Assembly: GCA_900751035.1 (NCBI GenBank)
Contig: CAADSF010000376.1
Coordinates: 1 to 7,616, forward strand
DNA: 7,616 bases
Reading direction: 5' to 3'
Origin: an uncultured Oscillospiraceae bacterium
Lineage (GTDB): Bacteria > Bacillota > Clostridia > Oscillospirales > Oscillospiraceae
The translations under genes and the position numbers were made by a program. Under the pieces are notes generated by a model. It did not search any database, was not told the origin of the DNA, and was given only the letters and a program-made list of their open reading frames with translations. Shown piece by piece: positions 1-5,715 of the stretch (positions are counted from its first letter, which is position 1; each line of letters starts with the position of its first letter).

Positions 1-30
1 CAGGCGGCGCTTGCACAGGCGGCGCTTGCT
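1..30 (-). repeat. 15-bp tandem direct repeat in the minor capsid tail
   Basis: CAGGCGGCGCTTGCA at 1-15 is repeated at 16-30 with a single change at the last base. On the coding strand each unit encodes the pentapeptide QAPPV, giving an in-frame Pro-rich repeat. The array may continue past the left edge, so its true copy number is not visible. Confidence 0.8.
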
Positions 31-1264
31 GCGTCTGAACTTGTCGGGCATCAACTGCTTCCGCCGATGTCCAACTTTGGCGTGCAGCAGCGGACGCAGT
101 TGATGCCGCCGAGTGATCCCAACCGGCAACGGCGAGCCGCTCGTGGTATGGTTTCAGATCATTTTCTTCGCAAAACTTCGCGTACGCTGCGTTCTGGTCC
201 TGCAGGTGCTTGGCGGACTGCGTATATTTCTCCTGCAATTTTGCCTTGCCCGCCGGATCTTCACAGTTTTTCACGGCTGTATGCAGCGCCGTGCACTTGC
301 GCTTCTGTGCCCGGATGCGGCGTTCCATCGCACGCTGCGTCTGCGACAGCTCGTAGGCGCGGCGGTTGGCTTCGGTGTCAATCGGCTTGTTGTGATTCTG
401 GCTGACACCCGGAAGGAACGGCGTGAAGGAATGGCGGCAGTTATAGCCGCACAGGCCCAGCGGATTCTCCGGGTAGCCGGTCGCGTCCAGCAGGTTATCA
501 AACTGCGCGTCCTTGCCGTCGATACAGTACACCTTGCCCTGCCAGCCGGCGTGATCGGCGATTGGGTCGGTATCGGATACACGCGCGCCCAGATGCTGCG
601 ACACCAGCACATGATTCCAGCCCATGTCTTTGCACTGCTGGATCGTCATGTTACCGGATGACTGCGCCACGCCGGTGCGGATGCAGCGCAGTACCGCCAC
701 TTCCAGCGTGTCCTTATGGCCGGACGGATAGCGCACGATCGGCTGCATCTGCCCCAGCTCTTTTATGCCATCCAGCATGGCGGCGGTGTAGGACTGCGCG
801 CCGGTGCGCACTTTCCAATATGCCGCGTCGCAGATGTCGATAAACGCCTGATTGGTCGCACCGGCAGTCGTGCGCGTGATGTTGGATATTTCACCGGCCG
901 TGCGTTCATAGGCGTCTGTAATGATCGCCATCATGCGGGGCGACAGGCCGGAAAACGTCACAGCGGCAGCTTCGGCGTCTGCCTTTGCCGCCTGAATGCC
1001 GCTATCCTTGAAGATCTTCGCAATCTCCTGCTGCGATTTGCCGGTGCTTTTGGCCAACGCCTTCTGGATCTCGTCCAGATTCCCGCCGGCCTGTTTCAGC
1101 ACCCACGCCTGCCATTCATCCGTGCCGGTCAGCAGCTTCTTTTCGCCGCGGCCGAAGCGGATCATGAAGCGCTCGATCATGTCGCGGGCGATCCATTCCG
1201 TCAGGTCGTCCAGCAGCGGCAGCAGGGTTTCGCCAATCTCCTGGAACTGTTCCGGGGTGATCAT
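1..1264 (-). CDS. Phage minor capsid protein 2 (A118-type head protein), 3' end off the window
   Basis: The reading frame is open from an ATG at 1264 to the left edge, giving 421 visible residues without a stop. It resembles the minor capsid protein 2 family, a virion protein encoded directly after the portal and thought to work at the portal/head interface. The diagnostic region is at residues 224-280: HLGARVSDTDP, then GWQGKVYCIDG, then CGYNCRHSF. Residues 1-100 are helical and rich in Glu/Lys/Gln. Residues 300-372 are charged and probably helical. From about residue 382 the chain becomes an Ala/Ser/Gln/Pro-rich tail ending at the edge in QAPPVQAPP, so more sequence follows. The start overlaps the portal stop as ATGA, which implies translational coupling; no strong ribosome binding site is seen. 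Family and reading frame are well supported. What lies at the C-terminus is unknown. Confidence 0.9.
   Translation of the reverse strand, partial: MITPEQFQEIGETLLPLLDDLTEWIARDMIERFMIRFGRGEKKLLTGTDEWQAWVLKQAGGNLDEIQKALAKSTGKSQQEIAKIFKDSGIQAAKADAEAAAVTFSGLSPRMMAIITDAYERTAGEISNITRTTAGATNQAFIDICDAAYWKVRTGAQSYTAAMLDGIKELGQMQPIVRYPSGHKDTLEVAVLRCIRTGVAQSSGNMTIQQCKDMGWNHVLVSQHLGARVSDTDPIADHAGWQGKVYCIDGKDAQFDNLLDATGYPENPLGLCGYNCRHSFTPFLPGVSQNHNKPIDTEANRRAYELSQTQRAMERRIRAQKRKCTALHTAVKNCEDPAGKAKLQEKYTQSAKHLQDQNAAYAKFCEENDLKPYHERLAVAGWDHSAASTASAAARQSWTSAEAVDARQVQTQQAPPVQAPP
47..107. repeat. Near-perfect 18-bp inverted repeat inside the minor capsid tail
   Basis: GGCATCAACTGC at 47-58 is the exact reverse complement of 96-107. 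After one mismatch (59/95), TCCGC at 60-64 pairs with GCGGA at 90-94. The result is a 17-of-18 bp stem around a 25-base loop. It lies in the sequence coding for the Ala/Ser-rich tail (about residues 386-406). It could be a by-product of the biased codons for Ala, a recombination or inversion site, or an mRNA structure; the sequence alone does not decide. Confidence 0.75.
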
Positions 1265-2613
1265 TCGGTATCAGGGAACAGCCCCGGTTTCGCCGTGTTG
1301 GCTTCGGCATAGGCCGCTTTCGCATCGTCTTCGCTGAATCCTTCAAAGCGCACCAGATACATCCACCACGGCAAAACGCCGAGCTGGCAAAGGCTTTTTG
1401 TGTTCTGCCGGTCTTCTTCGTAGCTGTATGTGATGTCTCCGAAATTGTACGCCACGGTATACGTACCATACGGCGCCAGGTCGTAGATATCGGCATAGTC
1501 ATTCAGCGCCTGAATCAGGTCATCCACAGCATTCTGGATGCGGTCACGGATGTCCTTAATGCGCTGGATGGTGCGGCGGTCATCAGCTTCCACCTGTGTC
1601 GCAGTGGCAAGGCCCTGCTTTTCGTTGAAGCTGAAATAGCCTTCGGAAAAGCCGCACTTGGTCGACAGGCTTTGCAGCAGCATATTGATGCCGGTCTGGC
1701 GTTCTCCGGTTTTCAGCTTGCGGTCGATTTCCTGATAGAAACTTTCCGCCGCTGAACCGGCAACGTTTTGCACATAGCGCGGCAGCCGCACGGAAACATT
1801 TTTCCGGCCGGGCTCGCGCAGCAGCCGGTCATCCACAAGGGCGATCGACCGGGAATCCTGAATTTCGTCCACCATAGCCGACCATGCGACGTCCAGCCCG
1901 CGCAGCTCCGGCAAGGCGTTGGCATAGATGGACATACCGCAAGCGCCGCCGTCGATGTTGTTGGCGTCCGGCATGGTGCACACGGCAAACAGCGGCGCGG
2001 TATCATCTAGCACGGCGTCCGGCAGGATGCCCACCCAATCCGGCACTTCGTCCAGATTCGCACGGGATGCCGCTGTTTTGCCCTTCGTCAGCCGGAACGC
2101 GCGGTTGGAAACCACATAATGCGTCCCGTCGTAGCGGTGGTATTCGGCCTTGACGTAGTAATAATCCGGCGTTGCCTTTGTGTCATACAGCACGACGCCG
2201 ATCACACGCTTGCGGTTATCCACAGCCGTGATCGTAAATTCCGGCGGCGTGTACAGGCCGATGCTGTCCGGCGTGGGCTTCAGCAAGAACATGCCAGCAG
2301 CGCAGCCCACGTCCACCATGTCACGCAGGAACGGAATCAGTTCTTCATTCAGACGTTCCTGCAGCCAATCCGCGCGGGCCGAGCCGGACAGTTCGACGCT
2401 GACGCCCATCGTCGCAAGACGCGCAGCTTCGCCGGTCACTGCCTTTGCAAAATTGATGGTGCGATCCTGATCGTTTGCCCACGGCGGGGTGCCCATCCAG
2501 ATCTGCATCCACAGGTCTTCCGCTTCGCGCATTTCCGGCGTTACCAGCGGCGCAATGCGGAATTCTTCACGGATCTGCTTCTTCACACTGTCCAGCGGGA
2601 TATTGATTTTCAC
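1261..2613 (-). CDS. Phage portal protein, A118/SPP1-like
   Basis: This 450-aa protein is predicted to form the dodecameric ring at one head vertex through which DNA enters and leaves, and on which terminase docks. The most telling segment is residues 220-240, DGGACGMSIYANALPELRGL, matching the GxSIYANAL signature of A118-type portals. Residues 333-366 (KQGLATATQVEADDRRTIQ and the following helix) match the region where these portals have a TATQV-type motif before a long helix. Length is normal for the family. I chose the GTG at 2613 over an ATG at 2670: AAGGAGG lies 10 bases upstream of the GTG, the GTG overlaps the previous stop as GTGA, and the ATG would lie deep inside the upstream gene. 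It sits between the HExxH gene and minor capsid protein 2, the usual Firmicute head order. Confidence 0.92.
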   Translation of the reverse strand: MKINIPLDSVKKQIREEFRIAPLVTPEMREAEDLWMQIWMGTPPWANDQDRTINFAKAVTGEAARLATMGVSVELSGSARADWLQERLNEELIPFLRDMVDVGCAAGMFLLKPTPDSIGLYTPPEFTITAVDNRKRVIGVVLYDTKATPDYYYVKAEYHRYDGTHYVVSNRAFRLTKGKTAASRANLDEVPDWVGILPDAVLDDTAPLFAVCTMPDANNIDGGACGMSIYANALPELRGLDVAWSAMVDEIQDSRSIALVDDRLLREPGRKNVSVRLPRYVQNVAGSAAESFYQEIDRKLKTGERQTGINMLLQSLSTKCGFSEGYFSFNEKQGLATATQVEADDRRTIQRIKDIRDRIQNAVDDLIQALNDYADIYDLAPYGTYTVAYNFGDITYSYEEDRQNTKSLCQLGVLPWWMYLVRFEGFSEDDAKAAYAEANTAKPGLFPDTE

Positions 2614-2939
2614 AGGCAGCCAACCTCCTTGAATACTTCGCACATTTTCGGGAACTGCGAAGCAATCCAATCCACGTATGTTTCGTCATGGCCGTATTCC
2701 GGATGTGTAAAGTTTTCGGACAGCCCGCTTTCATACAGAAACGCATGAATGATCTCATGACGCACGACTTTTTTCTGATAGACGCTAAAATCTTTCAGAT
2801 CGCAGTCTTTGGCCTTTTTTGAAATAACAATGGTTTTTACCGTTTTGTCGCAGTAACCATCGCATTTCTCAAGCATTGCATCTTCGGCCGCCGCGGCTTC
2901 AATGATTTTATATTCCGTCCCCAAAATATTTACAGTCAT
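2610..2939 (-). CDS. Small phage protein with HExxH zinc-metallopeptidase-like motif
   Basis: This 109-aa protein is encoded between the terminase and portal genes. It carries VVRHEIIHAFLYESGL at residues 58-73, in which H61-E62-x-x-H65 is a classic HExxH zinc site in a predicted helix. A later HDETYVDWIASQFP (residues 84-97) supplies possible third ligands (H84, D85, E86 or D90). I recognise it as a recurrent Firmicute phage protein normally annotated hypothetical or as a putative metallopeptidase. Function is unproven; a role in head maturation or as a structural zinc fold would both fit. The start ATG overlaps the terminase stop as ATGA, with a G-rich ribosome binding site (AGGGGGG) about 7 bases upstream. 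The stop overlaps the portal start as GTGA, so it is coupled to both structural neighbours. No signal peptide or membrane segment is seen. Confidence 0.85.
   Translation of the reverse strand: MTVNILGTEYKIIEAAAAEDAMLEKCDGYCDKTVKTIVISKKAKDCDLKDFSVYQKKVVRHEIIHAFLYESGLSENFTHPEYGHDETYVDWIASQFPKMCEVFKEVGCL
2624..2630 (-). promoter_or_regulatory. Ribosome binding site deciding the portal GTG start
   Basis: AAGGAGG on the minus strand lies 10 bases before GTG at 2613 and within the last codons of the preceding gene. It supports the GTG over the in-frame ATG 57 bases further upstream. Confidence 0.8.
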
Positions 2940-4528
2940 GCAATTGCCCCCCTGCGCATCGTCAGCGGTTCCAGTGCGTACCGCGTGGCATCGATGCTAT
3001 GGTTATTTACGTCCGGGTATCCGGTGACGACGTTGCCGTCCCTGTCCCGCTCGTATTCGTATTCCGAAAATTCTTTCGCTGCATTCGGGCAGCGCACCGG
3101 GTCGATGATGATGCGCCGACGCTGCAGCCACTTCATGCCGTGTTCGATTGAGCCCGGGCCTTTAACGGCGCCGGTGACCGGCAGACCCATTTCGCGGTGA
3201 TCGTTGACGCTTTTCGGTTCGGCCGAATCGGCCGTGATGGTGTAATCGTCATAGCCGTGCTCGATGATCCAGCGCGCCGTCTGCTCGTTCGATTCCTTGT
3301 TGACGTAGTGTTCTGCGAAGATATACACCGCCTCGCGGTCGCTGTCGTAGTAGCAGCGAATGAAGCAGTACGGATCGGGATACCAGCCCCAGTCCTCTCC
3401 CTGAAAGATGCGGTCAAAATGCGAAATTTCTTCGTCCGTGATTTCCCTCAGTTCCAGATAGTCAAAGACGCTGCCGCCGTCACCGTTGGCCACGCCCTCG
3501 TATTCATGTTCGTACGCGGCCGGGTTGACTTCCTTCAGGTGTTCCGCGTCGGCGATAAACTTTGCGCCCAGCCATTCCGGTGGCGCTTCCGTGTAACTGG
3601 AATGATGAAAAACGCGCCCCGGATCCGGGACAAGCCGCTCCTTGTTGACCCAACTGGACTTGGATTTCGGCGGGTTATAGGACGAAAAGTCGTAGGAATC
3701 CGCTCCGCCGCGCAGCACGGATTGGTTGATAGAACGTTCTTCTTCCGGCCCGCAAAGCTGGTCTTTTTCTTCCTTCCACAGGATGCCGATATACCCAAAC
3801 GGCGGCTTGATGGATTTCAGTTTCAGCGGGTCGTCACAGCCGCGAAAATAGATCGTCTGGCCGGTTTCTTTCAGGATGATTTCCAGCGGCGACAGCTTGC
3901 AGCTGAATTCATCATACAGCCCCAGTTCGTTGATCGCCCATTTCATCTGGGCATACACGCTGTCTTTCAGGGTGTTGCCCATCTTTCGGATGATACAGGC
4001 ATGCATCGTCGGGTTGTTTTTCAGCAGCTCGACGATTTTCAGGGATATATACGATGATTTCAGGCCGCCGCGGCCGCCTTCAAAGACATACGTCATGTTC
4101 GGCTGAATGCGCCGGTTGATGTCGACAAATGCCCGGCCTAGTACGCGCGCCGGCAGCTCATAATGTGCGGATGCGCGTGCTGCTGCCTTTGTTTCCTGCT
4201 CTTCCTTGATACGCAGCGACTTCTCCAAATCGCCCGCCGCACGGAGGCGGTCAGCGATGGAGGTTTCAATGCCGAACTGGTCTTTTTCCTGCCCACGCAT
4301 GATCGCCGTGCGCAGCTCCTGGATCTCTTTCAGGGATGCCGTGCGCTCGGATTCGATTTTTTCCTGCCGCCGCGCTATATAGATTTTGATGTCAGGTTTT
4401 GTCAGGTTTTCCGCTCCGATGGATTTGGCGGTTTTCGCCGAGTACCCCGCTCTGCGCGCCGCCTCGGTCGCGTTGCCCAATTCGATGTAAAAATCCGCAA
4501 AAGCGCGCTGCTTTGGCGTGAGATTCAT
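2936..4528 (-). CDS. terL: Terminase: small-subunit-like domain fused to PBSX-type large subunit
   Basis: This 530-aa protein is the ATP-driven motor and nuclease that packages phage DNA. Residues 1-120 look like a terminase small subunit: LTPKQRAFADFYIELGNATE and RRAGYSAKTAKSIG form the usual DNA-binding helix-turn-helix, followed by a charged helical stretch (DRLRAAGDLEKSLRIK). From about residue 124 the large subunit begins. It has an ATPase P-loop GGRGGLKSS (151-159), a Walker B-like segment IGILWKEE (247-254), and the coupling motif SYNPPKSKSSWVN (283-295). An RNase H-like nuclease follows with acidic residues D379 (GEDWG), D434 (TADSAEP) and D513 (NHSIDATRYA). The two parts are usually separate proteins; here no stop or restart separates them. 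The P-loop has Leu where most have Gly before Lys. Start ATG at 4528 is preceded by GGTGATC, complementary to the 16S tail, 4 bases after the upstream stop. Confidence 0.95.
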   Translation of the reverse strand: MNLTPKQRAFADFYIELGNATEAARRAGYSAKTAKSIGAENLTKPDIKIYIARRQEKIESERTASLKEIQELRTAIMRGQEKDQFGIETSIADRLRAAGDLEKSLRIKEEQETKAAARASAHYELPARVLGRAFVDINRRIQPNMTYVFEGGRGGLKSSYISLKIVELLKNNPTMHACIIRKMGNTLKDSVYAQMKWAINELGLYDEFSCKLSPLEIILKETGQTIYFRGCDDPLKLKSIKPPFGYIGILWKEEKDQLCGPEEERSINQSVLRGGADSYDFSSYNPPKSKSSWVNKERLVPDPGRVFHHSSYTEAPPEWLGAKFIADAEHLKEVNPAAYEHEYEGVANGDGGSVFDYLELREITDEEISHFDRIFQGEDWGWYPDPYCFIRCYYDSDREAVYIFAEHYVNKESNEQTARWIIEHGYDDYTITADSAEPKSVNDHREMGLPVTGAVKGPGSIEHGMKWLQRRRIIIDPVRCPNAAKEFSEYEYERDRDGNVVTGYPDVNNHSIDATRYALEPLTMRRGAIA

Positions 4529-4532
4529 GGGA

Positions 4533-4766
4533 TCACCCGCTATAGATTTTCGCCAGCGTTTTTACGACATCCGCCATGCTGTAAGTCTCCAGTACGCGCG
4601 TGCTGATATGCTTCCCGGTTTCATCGGTTTCTGCCTTTTCCAGCACGTATTTTGTTACCATCCGGCCAAGCCGCTCGGAGTAGTGCTGTAACTGATTGAC
4701 TTTGTAATGCTCGCCGCGCTGGTTCAGCGCCGCCTGCAGTTTGTAGGTAAGTTGTTTCAGATTCAT
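4533..4766 (-). CDS. 77-aa phage protein of unknown function before terminase
   Basis: A short basic protein, predicted mostly helical: MNLKQLTYKLQAALNQRG at the N-terminus, a central NQLQHYSERLGRMVTKYVLE, and a C-terminal helix VVKTLAKIYSG. I believe similar small proteins occur beside the terminase of other Clostridia phages, but I know of no function. An in-frame ATG at 4898 would extend it by 44 residues, but that extension is Cys/Arg/Phe-rich and crosses the inverted repeat at 4784-4818, so I reject it. The ATG at 4766 has only a weak ribosome binding site (GGTG). The gene ends 4 bases before the terminase start and is the first of the packaging operon. Because the terminase already carries a small-subunit-like domain, this protein is unlikely to be the ordinary small subunit but could assist packaging. 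Confidence 0.75.
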   Translation of the reverse strand: MNLKQLTYKLQAALNQRGEHYKVNQLQHYSERLGRMVTKYVLEKAETDETGKHISTRVLETYSMADVVKTLAKIYSG

Positions 4767-4783
4767 AACCGCACCAGAATGCA

Positions 4784-4818
4784 CAAAGCACCGAACCCGA
4801 AACCGGGCCGGTGCTTTG
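4784..4818. repeat. Strong hairpin before the packaging operon, possible terminator
   Basis: CAAAGCACCG at 4784-4793 pairs perfectly with CGGTGCTTTG at 4809-4818. Inside, CCCG (4796-4799) pairs with CGGG (4804-4807), leaving a four-base loop and a small bulge. The stem is thus about 14 bp. In minus-strand RNA it is followed by TGCATTCT, a poor U-tract, so intrinsic termination would be weak. It lies 17 bases before the 77-aa gene. A leaky terminator between middle and late genes, an mRNA 5' structure, or part of a packaging site are all possible. Confidence 0.7.
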
Positions 4819-4929
4819 CTTTGTTGAGAGACATTAGAAAACCGGAGTTGACAGAGACAAGAGGAAAAGCCATGCGTACATTCTGCAAAAAGGATCAAAG
4901 GAAGAGAGGTATATCACAATGGAAGGTGT

Positions 4930-4953
4930 GGGATTGGTCTCTCTCACAATCCC
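4930..4953. repeat. 7-bp inverted repeat in the early/late junction
   Basis: GGGATTG (4930-4936) and CAATCCC (4947-4953) are exact reverse complements around a 10-base CT-rich spacer. There is no U-tract on either strand. An operator-like site for a dimeric regulator is possible but unsupported beyond symmetry and position. Confidence 0.45.
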
Positions 4954-4972
4954 GCGATATCACTTTAACACA

Positions 4973-4988
4973 GATTTTCGAAAAAATC
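4973..4988. repeat. 6-bp palindrome downstream of the ArpU-like gene
   Basis: GATTTT at 4973-4978 and AAAATC at 4983-4988 are reverse complements around CGAA. The site starts about 25 bases after the ArpU-like stop in an AT-rich stretch. It may be a small operator or chance symmetry in AT-rich DNA. Confidence 0.35.
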
Positions 4989-5013
4989 GTCTCACTTTTT
5001 TCTCATCTTTTCG

Positions 5014-5451
5014 TCAGCTCTCCGTGAGGCCATACATGATAATCGTGAAATTCCGCAGCGCGCTGTCTTTCCAACGGTATGCTGTTGGCTTCTCAATGGC
5101 CAATTCCCGGCACAGCCGCTCGACGCCGCCGATACACGGCGTGATGTAAAAACGCTGCAGCACACAGCGGTCCCGCTCAGAGAGCTGATTCAAGGCACGG
5201 TCCACGCGGCGCACCCGGTTCTCGGTCAATCGCTGCGCCTCTTCCAGCCGCTCACGTTTCAGGATGTTGTTGACGAGCGCATCGTCCCGGCCGTTCGAGC
5301 CGCCGGCGACCGGACTGCCGTCCGCCGAGGCACTGCGGATGCTTGTGATCTCCGTTGCCAGGTCTGCAATCTGGTCGCTGATGTTCGCAATCGCAAGCTT
5401 CCGGTTCTGGTAGTTTCGCAGCTCATCAGCCGCCTCCCGCTTCCAGTCCAA
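5014..5451 (-). CDS. ArpU-like / sigma-70 region 4-like phage late regulator
   Basis: A 145-aa cytoplasmic protein of the group called ArpU-like or sigma factor-like in Firmicute phages, expected to switch on late (packaging and structural) genes. The N-terminal part (residues 1-95) is helical, with the family-typical SIRSASADGSPVAGG at 38-51. The C-terminal part has LSERDRCVLQRFYI (90-103), then a helix-turn-helix with ERLCRELAIEKPTAYRWKDS (111-130) in the recognition position, ending YGLTES. The start is a TTG at 5451, immediately after the TAA of the upstream gene. GAGG lies 8 bases upstream, and family members begin with the same MDWKREA-type sequence, so this start is well supported. It is the last gene of its block, followed by the gene-free junction and then the packaging operon, which fits late control. 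Confidence 0.87.
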   Translation of the reverse strand: MDWKREAADELRNYQNRKLAIANISDQIADLATEITSIRSASADGSPVAGGSNGRDDALVNNILKRERLEEAQRLTENRVRRVDRALNQLSERDRCVLQRFYITPCIGGVERLCRELAIEKPTAYRWKDSALRNFTIIMYGLTES

Positions 5452-5715
5452 TTAAGTCACCTCGTTTCGTTTGCCATAGCCACAAAAGTCGTCCGGACCT
5501 TCGCGGTCGAGGTGGACTGAGCACCATCCCAGCTGCGGCTTATTGTAGGATCGGCAATGACGGCAGTGCACCACCGGCACAACGTCGGCAGCCGGTAGAT
5601 CGTGCAGAATGCAGATCGCCTTTGCCCATGTGCGGCGGTTTTTGTCCTTGTCATGTGCCGCGGCGGCCGTCAGTGCTTTATCCAGCGCTTTCCACTCGAT
5701 GTATTCAGATTCCAT
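5452..5715 (-). CDS. 87-aa Cys4 phage protein of unknown function
   Basis: The C-terminal half has four cysteines spaced like a zinc-binding knuckle: C51-x2-C54-x10-C65-x12-C78, in VVHCRHCRSYNKPQLGWC and DDFCGYGKR. This CxxC...GWC...DDFCxxGxR pattern recurs in small Firmicute phage proteins of unknown function. The N-terminal half (IEWKALDKALTAAAAHDKDK) is charged and probably helical. The ATG at 5715 has AGAGG 7 bases upstream. The gene overlaps the end of the MazG-like gene by 11 bases in a different frame and abuts the ArpU-like start with no gap, so it belongs to the same operon. A structural zinc fold binding nucleic acid or protein is plausible but not shown. Confidence 0.82.
   Translation of the reverse strand: MESEYIEWKALDKALTAAAAHDKDKNRRTWAKAICILHDLPAADVVPVVHCRHCRSYNKPQLGWCSVHLDREGPDDFCGYGKRNEVT
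5457..5463 (-). promoter_or_regulatory. Ribosome binding site for the TTG-started ArpU-like gene
   Basis: GAGGTGA on the minus strand places GAGG 8 bases before the TTG at 5451. It overlaps the last codons and lies just before the stop of the upstream gene, consistent with coupled translation. Confidence 0.7.

Larger units (their letters stand above)
4767..5013. other. Early/late junction without a minus-strand gene
   Basis: About 250 bases separate the ArpU-like gene from the packaging operon. The half next to ArpU is AT-rich compared with the coding sequence around it. The stretch holds three inverted repeats, listed separately. I found no convincing minus-strand sigma-A promoter: the best pair, TTGTCT and TAATGT, is weak. 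That would suit a promoter needing the ArpU-like activator, which is inference. Its place just before the terminase is also where cos or pac sites often lie. On the plus strand a 51-codon ORF (4872-5027) has GAGG 7 bases before its ATG and a TTGACA at 4848-4853. It has no recognisable product and its 3' end runs 14 bases into the ArpU-like gene, so I do not call it a gene. Confidence 0.7.

Noticed and set aside
271..612. Alternative minus-strand ORF of 113 codons within the minor capsid gene
   Set aside because: It is in a different frame from the continuous minor capsid frame and has shadow-like Arg/Ser/Thr-rich composition.
716..1312. Plus-strand ORF of 198 codons opposite minor capsid protein 2
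   Set aside because: The minus-strand frame carries the HxGARxS and CGYNCRHSF signatures across this stretch; the plus-strand product resembles nothing.
2119..2748. Plus-strand ORF of 209 codons opposite the portal and HExxH genes
   Set aside because: It spans two well-supported minus-strand genes and shows no known motifs; treated as a shadow of codon bias.
3197..4057. Plus-strand ORF of 286 codons opposite the terminase gene
   Set aside because: It lies wholly within a terminase gene with intact motifs on the minus strand, has no plausible ribosome binding site or recognisable product, and is the kind of long antisense frame expected in GC-rich genes.
4848..4877. Plus-strand TTGACA as a promoter
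   Set aside because: No acceptable -10 hexamer lies at 16-18 bases; CATGCG is at that position.
4767..4898. N-terminal extension of the 77-aa protein to an ATG at 4898
   Set aside because: The extension crosses the strong inverted repeat, is Cys/Arg/Phe-rich, and differs in composition from the rest of the protein.
4767..5013. tRNA or structured riboswitch in the junction
   Set aside because: No cloverleaf, T-loop GTTCRA motif or acceptor stem could be found; only isolated hairpins are present.
4919..5149. Plus-strand 76-codon ORF with a purine-rich stretch before its ATG
   Set aside because: Most of it runs antisense to the ArpU-like gene, the ribosome binding site spacing is long, and no family is recognisable.
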